NCBI RefSeq assembly: GCF_030247185.1
Contig: NC_080572.1
Coordinates: 36,870,383-36,934,382 of the forward strand
Direction: 5' to 3'
DNA length: 64,000 nucleotides
DNA from: Malaya genurostris
Lineage: Eukaryota; Arthropoda; Insecta; Diptera; Culicidae
Shown here: positions 53,696 to 64,000 of the stretch, piece by piece
Numbering within the stretch: the stretch's first letter is position 1
How the letters are laid out: the number at the start of each line of letters is the position of its first letter
Made by a program: the position numbers and the translations under genes
Notes under the pieces: model-generated
Told to the model about the DNA's origin: nothing
Seen by the model: the letters and a program-made list of their open reading frames with translations, nothing else
Database searches by the model: none

Positions 53696-53703
53696 TCAAT
53701 ATA

Positions 53704-53816
<113 letters not shown>

Positions 53817-53859
53817 TTTGCGTACTCGACGAACTAAGTCGAATGGTATATGACACTCG

Positions 53860-54545
53860 GCCTCGAAGGGGCTGGGGTCCACTAGGAGATTGATTATACC
53901 TATTAGCTCTCTCCGGACAGTACCAGCCTAGATACCGTGTGGAATCCGGCGGAAAAAAATGAACCAAGAATAGATCCACTGGGTTCCTGCTTCCATGTCG
54001 TAAAAGGCGACAATTGCAGGAATTTCTTTTTCCTTTCAGTTATCAGATATTTTCAATGTTTCACTTCTGATTACTCTATTTTACTAAATTATCTCTTCAT
54101 TCAATCTATCAATTTCCGTCTAGCTTCGAATAAAAGTTTTATTAGGAATGTTTTCTTCTTCCATGTTATTGATTGTCTTTCAGGATTATAAATTGAATGA
54201 TAAAAATCAACTTTTGCCAACTCCGTTGATATTACAAAGTTAATAACATAGATAACATATATCGGTATATTGAATACATAATAAAAACACATGATATCAA
54301 TATTTTTCTCGGTAGCCGGCTGCCCAGATCAACCAATATAACCAATTAATAATTTTAATAAATAATTGAAATAATGAAGTGGAAATAATAAAGAATCTAG
54401 ACGCGCGTGAAATCTGTTGACCTTCATTTGGTGATTTAAAATGATTTTATAACAACTGTTTAGAATATGTCAATGCAATGAATCAACTATTTTATCTAAA
54501 TCCTATTCACTCGTTTATTTTGTATCAAAATAAAAATCTGATAAC
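53860..54545 (+). repeat. Interspersed repeat, including direct repeat A copy 2 (54013-54350)
   Basis: It matches 34565-35290 in inverse orientation over its whole length. It contains 'CTTCCATGTCGTAAAAGGCG' just before repeat A and 'GACGCGCGTGAAATCTGTTG' after it. Confidence 0.65.
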
Positions 54546-54549
54546 TGAA

Positions 54550-57500
54550 GGAAATATGGCCACCAACTAACATGACGTACGAACTCTACTAGTTTTTGTT
54601 CAAAATTTGAAGTTTTTATACGATTTTGCCATTGTATTCTAAACGAAGGTTAAATTTTTGTTGAATCCGAGAATATGTAGTAATTTTTGGTAGGACCATA
54701 AGACCTAACCTTCCATTTGACTCTAAGATTGGAAATATCGGTTCTGCAAACTGAGAAACGTGAGTGAGATCCACTTTCAAGCATATGACTATTTTCTCCC
54801 GTCGTTAATCCAAAACCGGGAACCAGGATAGCCAGAATTGGTTTGTTTAGCTGCCAACGTATAATGGCTATCGATTTGTGTAGTTTTGAGGCTTAAGGGG
54901 CGGGTAGGGTCTAACACTTTTGAAAAATCATTTATTATTTTCTTTATATTTTCTTATAGTAAAACATTCGAAGAATTTTCTGTAAAATATTCAAGCCTAT
55001 TAGAACGAAACTTTGGAAGTTATGGACCTTTATCTTTAGTTATCTCATTCTACGAAGAAGCAAGAGCTCGGCGGCCCAAGATTTCTACTTTAGTTGACTT
55101 CAAAACTTGACAAAACATTCTTGAAATGTCGTTATAATAAATTTTAAAAGAAAAAATATGGTTTTTTGAAAATGTTGGACCCTACGGGCTCCCTGGAGTA
55201 ATTCATTGTTTCCGTTGATTATATAGACAAAAAACTTTGAACGCGTTTTCCTCGAAAGCAGGTTTTGAAAGTCCGTGTCCATCGTCATTCAAAAACTACT
55301 GCACCAATTTTTTTTAAATTTTGTACACACTTTCTACATTTAAAAAACCAGACCCCAACGTTTTCCTTTTCGTTGTTTGTTACTTTGGGGAGGTTTAACA
55401 GCTACAAAATAGCGAGCGATTTTTCGTGAAAAATCGTAGTTTTCACTTTGAACAACCACGAAAAAAAATCAAACAGAAACGTTGGGGTCTAGTAAAACAC
55501 ATCCACATCACAGATTATAAATAAAGTTAATAGTTTCGCAACTCAGGATTATATTATATCTAGATCATGCAACATTTTTCTGAATTTAAAGATAATCGTA
55601 AACAGGACAATTCACAAATATATGTTGGATATATGTTATGTAGTTAGGATAATTGCCATAAGTAGCTGAGATTACACCAAGTACATAATACATTTCCAGT
55701 GTCTTTCAAAGCAATTCTGGTATACTGTGCAATCTCCCGCCGATGTAACATATACAAACTCATAACCAAACTCATTACGCTACGTGTCCAACGAGCTGAT
55801 TTGAGAAACGCGGCCCGTTCGTACCTCATCTGTGCAACATGGGCTGCATGTTTAATACTCGGTATGAAAATATATGCAACTGCATATTGCTATGCTACCT
55901 GTAGAGGAGCAAGAAAAATAAAAGGGCGTTAGGCGAATATTTGTTGATTTATGTAAACGTTAGCTTCTCAAGTACGAAGATTCTTTTTTCCATACCATGA
56001 GTTTGTTGATTTCTAGCTTCTGAACGCGCAAGCCGTGTGCATATTGTGTTTCTAGTATGATGATTTATGTTTCACAAATTTATAGGTAACAACGTACCTT
56101 TTTATGTGTTTGAACCAAGAAGCTCTTGCTCGCTACTCATCGGGGATAGCAACAGGTGTTCTTCGCTGTTTAAATGATGTTTAAATCATGTATACTGCAG
56201 GGCAAGTATCTGAGGTACTGCGATGATTACACATATTGAATGTTTCAGGGCAATCATTTTTCTTCGTTAACGCAGGGATGATATTTTATATGCTGGTATG
56301 CTGAATTCAAAAACCATACCAAAAATTACATCCTACTGTGGAACTATTTTTTGGCAGATCGTTGTGGATATTTATAAAGATCACGCATTCTTAATGTTAC
56401 TTCAATACTATATTCAAAACACTAAAATATCAAAACATCACGCGTCGTCGTTCCTTATTATCGTTCAACTAACTTCTAACGATAATTGAAACATTTTGAT
56501 GTACTAGCACCTGCTTCAAATATAATTGATAAGAAAAAGGGCTCGACTTAAACAGTCTTCATGGTAATAACAGTAAGCACTGTAATAATGTCATTGGCTG
56601 TTTTTCATCCGCTGTTCCATTCATATTGACGGCGATAAGATTTCGTTACAGCTACCAGTTTTCGTTCATTTGATAAGGCAATCATGTTCGTAGATTGTTT
56701 CCAAATTAACTGATTGCCCAGTTGACCAATTCTGTTTCACCTGAATTCGGTCTATTTTAAGGTATTTGAATTTGATGACATTTTTTATCAATTCGCAGTG
56801 GTCTCGAACGTACCTTCACTGGACATTTTTGGTATTCGAGACTTCACGAGTTAATTCCAGTTTTTTTGTTTTATCTTTAAAAATTTTATTGCCTTTTTCT
56901 CAGAACCAAGGTCATCGTCATGTAATGATCAGTATAATTAATGCATGTTGCAGGTTCGTTAAAGGGAATTTCAACTCTACTCCGCATTATTAGCAAAATT
57001 GCAATTAAATTTAAAGCCAACCGTCCTAGTCGCTTTCTAGTTTTCGATGCAATTTCTAATCAATATCCCTCACGGTACTATGTTGTAAATAATAATACAG
57101 CATTCGATAAGATAAGGTGCCAAAAGTGCATCAACTATAAATGCATCCTTGTCAGCGATCTTATCGCGTTTGAAATGGTCTCGCCAACTACGGCATTTGC
57201 AAATCTCGACAAAACTGCATACATGCAATTCCAACTTGGAATAGTGCAGTAACTGGTAGAAGGTAGTTTCGAGACCACTGCAAACCATTGCCAATTCGCG
57301 AAATATATGCAAATCATCACCAAAATTTTTTTATTGCATTCTTTCGCTTGCAATCACAAGAAGCGTTTTTCAAGCATTCTCGAAATTGATTTCTTAATTA
57401 TCTTCAATGCTCGATTGACAGCCCATCTAAAATGGCATATTGCATCCATTTCGAGTAAGTTATGCATGGTCATCGAAATGAACTAGCTGCACCGATCGGT

Positions 57501-58340
57501 TATCAATAGCTTCAATTACCTTGTTGGCACTGCTGATAATGGGCTATTTATAGGTCTCGCTACTTTGCCCAGTGGCTGATGGATGTAAGATTATTTCTCG
57601 CAAAGTAAACTGAAGCTTATATCAATCCATAAAGTACTATTCTAGGTTAGTAAATGTAGGAATAGTTTGAAAATTATAATCTGAATGTCGAAGCCCGTTC
57701 GGTGCTAACGTTACATCGGTGAAGTAATGAGCTCTTATCAGTGGTGTTCCGTGCCCACTGTGAGAGTAAATGATTTTTGAACCTCAGGGTAACGAGTTCG
57801 ATCCTCACGTAGAACATTTTACAAATTTACAAATATATACTAGAACCATTAGTGCCTATTTCTGTGAGTCTCCCGGTTAAGTCACGAATAAATAGCCTTT
57901 TGAATGACAGTCTTTTAAATGTTTGGACTATCCTGCTTCTATTGCACATAATACGTTGCACATTTATGCAGAGCAGCTCTACTGTTCTTTCAACCACATT
58001 TGATCTAGTTTATCGTAATATTCGATGATTCTGCAGTAAAGGACTACATCTTTGCATTCGCATAAAGGTTCCATTGCTGATTACTTCAATAATTGAAAAC
58101 TGCTCTGCACATAGTTAAATGAAATACCTAAATTATTCGCCGAATTAGTTCACAACAACAACGTAGCTCGATTTAGTCGGCAGTTCCATCGGTCGAATTC
58201 GAAGGATACGATTCCGTCGGGAGGGCACACATTTTGAGCACTGTCAAATTTTTTATAGAGTTGTCATGTTCTACCCAACCCGTGGACAACTTGACAGCCC
58301 CATACATTTTATTTCGATTTTTAAATTTTTATTTGATTCA
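54550..58340. other. No supported gene; scattered repeat-like DNA
   Basis: 'GACCCCAACGTTTTCC' near 55352 faces 'GAAACGTTGGGGTC' near 55479, an inverted pair about 130 bp apart. Frames near 55699-55932 and 56941-57252 are short, unlike any family I know, and probably chance. Near 57795 'AACGAGTTCGATCCTCACG' resembles a weak pol III B box. Confidence 0.4.
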
Positions 58341-58341
58341 G

Positions 58342-58446
58342 GCGTTCTTTCGTAAGTCACAATATGAAAATTACGCTCCTTTTAAATATATTGCTGGACG
58401 CATACACAGTGACCGTAAATATCGTAATGAAGTACTGGCTTCTCTG
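58342..58446 (+). CDS. Orphan exon-like frame, unknown
   Basis: A pyrimidine-rich acceptor (TTTTTATTTGATTCAG) and a donor (CTCTG|GTAATC) bracket 35 codons with no stop: 'AFFRKSQYENYAPFKYIAGR' then IHSDRKYRNEVLASL. Composition looks like real protein. No partner exons were found and I do not recognise it. It could be an exon of a gene lying mostly outside the window, or a decayed transposon exon. Confidence 0.25.
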
Positions 58447-59150
58447 GTAATCTTTTTGTTTCGTAATTCATTGCACCCGTATTGTTTAGGTATACTAGCG
58501 CCGTCCTGAATTCAGGGGAACACATATGAAACAGGCTCATTTCTGTCAGGTTGTGTATGGGTTGGTTCTACCTCAAGAATAAGAAAATTGTGTATCGAAA
58601 CGGCTTATTGTGGCTCAAAGCTGGTGTTCAGACGGCAAACTGTAAACACCTATATTGAGAACAACTTCTTAGATTAATTGTAGCCAACATTGAGTGGACA
58701 TCTTTCTTCTAAAATATATACACTGAAATACTTTGCAAAACTGAAACTGAAACTCTTTAATCATCTTGGCTCTATATACTTGTTAGGAAAAGCAATTTCT
58801 CCTCTACTATAAATTTCTGGAACAATTTGCGCGTGGATGTAGCAAACCAGTGGTGTACCAAGGAAATTTCAGGTCCGGGGTAAAATAAGAGATTTGCTGC
58901 CTTCATTCGTGATTTAGTTATCAAAAAAAAGGCAAAGCTGAACTTTATTGTAGTATAGACATATATTGATCAAGTAGGCTAAGAATATCTCTTTGGTAAT
59001 TAAAGATCATTAAGTTATTGACTGCTAGTAAAGACGGTTGTGGTCGTCAAATGGTGAGATAACAAAGTCCTCACAAGCTCCTATCTCATGTCTCCTAGAG
59101 TCCCCCATGTTATATATTGAATTGAATTATATTGCATTGTATTATATAGT
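58447..59150. other. Unremarkable intergenic DNA
   Basis: No frames or repeats beyond 'CTAGTAAAGACGGTTGT' (59027), which recurs at 63186 next to the RT fragment. Confidence 0.4.
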
Positions 59151-59154
59151 GTTA

Positions 59155-59157
59155 TTA

Positions 59158-59238
<81 letters not shown>

Positions 59239-59243
59239 TTATC
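59155..59243 (+). repeat. (TTA)n microsatellite
   Basis: An ATT/TTA trinucleotide run with one AATAAT interruption near 59207-59212. Confidence 0.95.
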
Positions 59244-59330
59244 AAAAAAGAAATATTATATATTTCCTGCAGTACTGCGACGAAAGAAGAGCATAACTTA
59301 CACTGCGACATCGGCTGTTATATATTCTCC

Positions 59331-59471
59331 TTTATTCTGAATAACGACGTATTGGTTTTCCGATCGGATATGGTTCGGTCGAATCCTAGCTAGCTTTGAT
59401 TTTGCTAGCGTTATTAGGAATACGAATGAAATACGATCAAAAAAACGATACGTCGTTATTCAGAATAAGGG
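59331..59471. mobile_element. Third copy of the CCTTATTCTGAATAACG MITE
   Basis: The ends are 'CTTTATTCTGAATAACGACG' and 'CGTCGTTATTCAGAATAAGG'. The interior, 'AGCTTTGATTTTGCTAGCGT' and 'AATACGAATGAAATACGA', matches 12740-12886 in inverse orientation. Confidence 0.85.
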
Positions 59472-59546
59472 TGATTGTATCATCGTCTTATATTATATTT
59501 TGTCATGTTATGTTATGTTGTATGGTAATATACTGTATTGGATTAT

Positions 59547-59697
59547 ATCATATCATATTATATTATATTATATTATATTATATTATATTATATTATATTA
59601 TATTATATTATATTATATTATATTATATTATATTATATTATATTATATTATATTATATTATATTATATTATATTATATTATATTATATTATATTATA
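59547..59697 (+). repeat. (TATTA)n pentanucleotide array 1
   Basis: About 30 near-perfect units ending at 'TATACTAGCTGACC'. Confidence 0.97.
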
Positions 59698-61845
59698 CTA
59701 GCTGACCTATCGAACTTCGTCTCGCCCGTTTTTTTTTTTGAATTTATGTTTTCGGACAGTACAATTGTCAAACGTCTTATGCTGTTAATGTATCTTTCCA
59801 TTATTTTACTGATTACTTGGCTGCGATGAATTCATAAAAAAATATTGTGAATATGTTGAAAGCTTTTGTTACGCAAACATTAAGCGAATGCACCGATCGC
59901 CATATCATCTTTTGAGTCAGTGCATCGAACAGCGATTGTAGATCTCTCTCAAACTAATGGTTTCGACATATGGGATAAAAAGTGAAGCAAAAATAACATT
60001 TACAAAAGCTGCTCTCGCGACTTGTAGTTTGTCACTTCTCGCTAGTCTGGTGACATTATTTAGTCGTGTTTGATAAATGTTCGTAGCGTGACAAACACAG
60101 GAACAATTTTCGATTAACAATTCAGCGATAAAACTTTTTTTTACTTTTAATTTATGACTTCTGGTTAGTCAGTAATTATTTAGTAAATTACTGATATATC
60201 AGAGACTCGGATGATTCGCATGGCTAAGTTCGACTCCTCTGGTAAAAGTTTAGATGCGAGAAACCTTCTGCTTACTTAAATGAACCTTGTTACGTCGAAT
60301 TTTTCCGCACTTTATCTTCAAATCCTTACTCTTCCTTGAGTACTATGGCTCTACATTTTTCATATTTTTTTCCTCTCACAATCTTTAGTTAGTTTGATAT
60401 TGTTAAAAAAAGATAAAATGAGTAATTCTTGGACATTCGAAAGTTGAAGCACAGATAACAGATATTTGCTATACGTTGGAAACACTACTGCCACCTACTC
60501 CACTGTTCGCCGCGGTCTACGTTCCGGAACGATAACAAAATCCTTCTGCCTGTTATAGAAATATTCCAACTATCACAATTTTAACACTTATCACACGATT
60601 TCCCTAAGTGCTAAAGACAACTTTATTTCCATGTCGCATAAATCACACGAGAATTCGATCGGAATAAAACAAAAATAAACTTATCATTTTAACTAACAGC
60701 AAAACAAAAATCTAAGGTGAAGTGAATGTTGCACCAAAAGTGTGGCTCAGTGAAAGCGACACCCAAATCGTGGTAGCACCTCGTATCGATTGTGGTGACA
60801 TCTGCAAATGTTCGCCACACTGATTGAGCAAATTTTGCACACAGCTCATATGTGAGCCTGTATATCTGTTTTCTGTGGGTCAAGTTACCATTCTGTTAAA
60901 TATTGGATCCATTAACTTTTACATGAACACTGCATTCGTTTAATAGTTGTATATCAATAGTCGTCTCATTAGTCGACACCACATAATTTTGTTTAGTAAC
61001 CCACCCACGATTAACGAATGGTGGAGTTCGGCACTGAGAATCTATATCAGAAAGTTTTACATGAAAATAATGTGCAATTCTTCTGTTATAGCGGAGTGAA
61101 CATGAGGAGTGATTGTACCAGCTTATCGTTCGAGTCAATGCATAAAATCTCACAACTAATGGTTTTCAATCCCGACGCAAACGAACTTCAGCATGCTAAA
61201 TGCAAGGCAAACCTCTTTGTTCGATCTCAATATTTAAACAGCAGAATCCTATCATTGATTCGTACAAAAATCGTTCTATAATGTGATTTGTTCAACTCAC
61301 ACCTACGATGGCCAACATTAATCATCTAACTGATTACATTGCACACAATGCATCTTCTGGTAAACAATATCAGAACTTTTGATCCTGTTTACGGTATAGC
61401 TAGAACACTCATATGCGTTCCATCATTAAATCTGCCAAAATTTTGATATCCAATTAAGCACGTCGCTCGAAATGCCAAATAACATGAATCAAGTGTGCAT
61501 GTGAAATCTTCACACAAAACTATTCGTTGCGCGCCAAACGAATTTTTCAACAATCTAGTATTCTTTTCTTCGACGACCAAACACTTATGCAACTCGTTGC
61601 GCGCCAAACATCAATCGTAATTCTAGCAATCATTGGCGACTTTTTCAGTGGAAAATTCCATTGTCCATACAAAATAACTTTATTGGTTTTTCCCACTTTT
61701 CCGGTAAGTTTTCTCAATTTTTTTGATGTACGAACCCGGTGGGGGTAAAAACTGACCAAACAAAAAAAATCATCTCAATCCGTCCATCCGTTCTTACGTG
61801 ATGCGATTTCAAAGAATGATCTCTGCATTTTTATATATATATAGA
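59698..61845 (+). mobile_element. Possible 2.1-kb element lying between two (TATTA)n arrays
   Basis: It begins 'CTAGCTGACCTATCGAACTT', a start I associate with a widespread insect transposon group. It ends 'CGTGATGCGATTTCAAAGAA' and TTTTATATATATATAGAT, a tail I associate with the same group, then runs into (TATTA)n. The interior has no intact frame; short frames near 61527-61748 are unconvincing. Borders and class are inferred. Confidence 0.4.
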
Positions 61846-62036
61846 TTATATTATATTATATTATATTATATTATATTATATTATATTATATTATATTATA
61901 TTATATTATATTATATTATATTATATTATATTATATTATATTATATTATATTATATTATATTATATTATATTATAGTATATTATATTATATTTTATTATA
62001 TTATATTATACTATATTATATTATTTTATATTATGT
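61846..62036 (+). repeat. (TATTA)n pentanucleotide array 2
   Basis: About 38 units with a few substitutions in the last third. Confidence 0.97.
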
Positions 62037-62174
62037 TATATCGCAGAGATCAGATATCCAACAGACATACATACATGCAAAGTCGTGTGCAACGGTGATT
62101 TTTAACGGATTTTCACATGTATGCTTTTCACAGTTGTTTTAAGAGGTTGTACTAGCTTGGATGTCTGTTCTCTG

Positions 62175-62320
62175 TAGTTATATTATATTATATTATGTTA
62201 TATTGAATTATATTATGTTATATTGTATTGTATTATATTAAATTGTATTACATTGTATTATGTGATATTAGATGATATTATGTTGTATTGTATTTTATTA
62301 TATTATATTATATTATATTT
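62175..62320 (+). repeat. Degenerate (TATTA)n array 3
   Basis: TATTATGTTATAT-type units with many substitutions (GTATT, GAATT), clearly older than the other two arrays. Confidence 0.85.
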
Positions 62321-62331
62321 ATCTATATTAA

Positions 62332-62737
62332 TGTGGAACACAGTTTTGTTTTCTATATACGGGTGCAAACTAGAAACTCAAGAAAAATACACGTAGAAAT
62401 GTGGTCAGGTTTTGAACAATTACAGCTCAGTCAATTTTGTATCAATTATTAATATTATGTCACCATTTGATTGGAAATATTTCAACGTATTGATTGTACA
62501 TAGCCATGTATTTTTAATTGTATATCATTGAAATGTTGATGAATAGCTAGCAGTGTCCTATTTTGTCTGCAAAAAATCGCCGGCATACCGGATTTCCCTG
62601 CCATAGTCGACGGTTTTGAAGGAGTAAGCGATATATCAAAGGGAAAGCATCTCTCTGATTGGTCAATCGAATCAAAAGCGAAGCTGTTGGAAGCACGCGA
62701 ATCTATAAATAGAAGCAAAATTATAGCTAACGTTTCA
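62332..62737 (+). promoter_or_regulatory. Promoter-like module, copy 2
   Basis: It aligns with 53242-52878 (minus). It contains 'TCTGATTGGTCAATCGA' (CCAAT box, inverted) near 62662, TATAAATA at 62704-62711, and TTTCAGTC, a perfect insect initiator (TCAGTC), with A at 62737. The spacing from TATA start to A is 33. The sequence downstream of 62737 is unrelated to that of copy 1. Confidence 0.55.
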
Positions 62738-62739
62738 GT

Positions 62740-63220
62740 CCTACGCGTAGTATGCTAGATGTAGGTTGTTGCTAGACAGCAAGACAAAAAGTGCCATAAA
62801 ACGATTTGAAACTTTAACTGGTATGCTGGTGCCATGCAAGATCGGATGAAATTCCATGTTATGTCGTTTCGCCTGAGAAAATGAAAACTACCCCAGGGTA
62901 AATTTTGAGTGCATAAGATTAATTTCTAATTTATATGAGATGAACTCGATTGATGATGAGATAAAGATTATCGCTTCAACCAAAATCGCAGAAGGATAGT
63001 AATGGTAGAGAAACGCTATAAAAATAACTGCTTGCGTACAAAACTTGAACACACGAAGAGAAGCTTAAATATCGATATCCGTATCGCAAGCATGTACGGA
63101 TATCCGGAAATAGAGATCATGTCGTCAAAAACTGCTGCTGTTACTGTTTTTAAACTAAGAATTATATTAGCGAGATTTGACTACTAGTAAAGACGGTTGT
63201 TTTTTTTTTCTTTTGAACAT
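62740..63220. other. Repeat-like DNA downstream of the promoter-like module
   Basis: 62765-62900 matches, inverted, parts of 49180-49300 and 47760-47830 ('AGACAGCAAGACA', 'TGAAATTCCATGTTATGTCG'). No gene. Confidence 0.45.
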
Positions 63221-63224
63221 TACA

Positions 63225-63490
63225 TCCATCTCCGGCCCCGGGGTGAGTGCCCCCTTCAGCAACCCCAGGACACTCAGCTTGCTAATCTCTGCTTGCCGTA
63301 GCGATGAGCAAAGTAGTCGAATGCTGCTTCTAGAATTGAATTGAAAGACCAGTTATTGGAGGCACCTTCAATATCTAGGACAATTCCTAAGCAAGATTGC
63401 TTTTGTGAGAACACGTTTTCAATGTTGTACACAACATCATGTAACAGTGGACATACCACGCTGAAATGCAACTAAGACTGCTAGGCTTGA
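63225..63490 (-). mobile_element. Reverse transcriptase fragment, I/R1-like non-LTR
   Basis: The minus strand reads 'LLHDVVYNIENVFSQKQSCL', 'GIVLDIEGASNNWSFNSI' (the RT motif around the first catalytic Asp, LDIEGAFNN), then a degraded 'GC..GG.LSP' block near 63250. It is bracketed by 'AAAGACGGTTG' (63190) and 'CGACCGTCTTTG' (63519), an inverted pair. Confidence 0.75.
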
Positions 63491-64000
63491 AACTCTTTAC
63501 TGCCTCATAAGTATCGCGACCGTCTTTGAAAAAAAAATTGGACATTTATTTCCTGTCAAGATCTTGGAATATATTCTGTCGCAGGATCAAAAGTAAGAAT
63601 TTTCTTCAGAACATGTTCGAAATGTTCATACCCTCTCTTCAGTAACACTAGAAAAACTTCATCTTTTCCGGGCGATTCGCACGGGGCAAAACTCTCAACT
63701 GTCCATTTGACCGATTCAATTGTCACTATTCTTCGAGAAAGTGACCAAAAATCGTAGTTACTCGAGTGACAATTGTAGTGACAATGGCTACCAAGCCTAG
63801 TGAGTTAAATAGGTTTTCAAAGTTAAGAATGAAAATTGTGGGAGTATCTAAAAATATTGAATTTATGAAAAAATGCAAATGCTTTGGAATCATTACAACA
63901 TGCTGCAGAATAAAGGCTGGGAAATCTATTTCTAAGAAAATTCTGCGTAAAAATCAGAATGAAATTCTAAGGGAAAGTTTAAAAAAGTTATATAGCATCC
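63491..64000. other. Window end, nothing recognised
   Basis: A+T-rich DNA; no frame, repeat or RNA gene that I can support. Confidence 0.4.

Noticed and set aside
56941..57252. 103-codon plus-strand frame with a real ATG
   Set aside because: No recognisable domain, no splice partners, and a competing minus-strand frame over the same DNA; probably chance.
57790..57825. Possible tRNA or SINE B box (GAGTTCGATCCTC)
   Set aside because: No A box at the right distance and no cloverleaf; too weak for an RNA-gene call.
59396..59829. Tyr/Ile/Leu-rich frames over (TATTA)n, also at 61798-62142
   Set aside because: A five-base repeat without a stop codon gives long frames by itself.
63190..63530. Inverted AAAGACGGTTG / CGACCGTCTTT pair as TIRs of an element around the RT fragment
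   Set aside because: The match is only about 10 bp and one half also occurs alone at 59030, so borders cannot be claimed.

Overview
This window reads as nuclear DNA of an insect, most likely a culicine mosquito. It is A+T rich, its genes have introns with GT/AG borders, and repeats fill most of the space. Several repeat types resemble ones I remember from Aedes-like genomes: the 'CCCGGAGGGCCGA' / 'CCACTAGGTG(G/A)ATTAAA' family, RTE/JAM1-like and jockey-like retrotransposons, mariner remnants, and MITEs ending in GCCCTTATT. The species assignment is inference from memory; no database was searched. I see no rRNA, no intact tRNA and no CRISPR.

Two protein-coding genes can be assembled exon by exon with matching phases. 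The first (plus strand, 2458-30725, 5' end open) encodes a very long homologue of GTF3C2/TFIIIC110, a WD40 subunit of the RNA polymerase III factor TFIIIC. It has one 7.26-kb exon for a low-complexity N-terminal region, then zinc fingers, then a WD40 domain spread over five smaller exons, and at least 3,154 residues in the window. The second (minus strand, 46101 down to 31055) encodes a 579-residue thioredoxin-domain protein of the TXNDC3/NME8-NME9-like type. Its thioredoxin fold is split over exons separated by a 13-kb intron. The two genes converge, with stop codons 330 bp apart.

Layout: 1-2457 is a repeat-filled intron or upstream region of GTF3C2. 2458-15161 holds its first four exons, with RTE fragments and a duplicated MITE in the 9.7-13.1 kb intron. 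15162-25808 is a large intron of nested MITEs, a 1.1-kb TIR element and a mariner remnant. 25914-30542 is an intron with a Tc1-like remnant carrying a hAT-like MITE, an RTE-like reverse transcriptase, and a 120-bp tandem repeat cut by a MITE. 31055-32579 holds the last two exons of the thioredoxin gene. 32580-45627 is its large intron, with interspersed repeats, a SINE piece, a nested fold-back/Tc1/mariner structure and a second decayed mariner. 45628-46101 holds its first three exons. 46102-64000 has no gene I can support; it holds a piggyBac-like MITE, a jockey-like retrotransposon, doubly nested MITEs, (CA)n and (TATTA)n arrays, a reverse transcriptase fragment, and two copies of a promoter-like module.

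No new defence or enzymatic system is visible. The most interesting signals are the oversized TFIIIC subunit, transposon nests whose insertion order can be read from target-site duplications, and a repeated ~400-bp segment that ends on a predicted transcription start.
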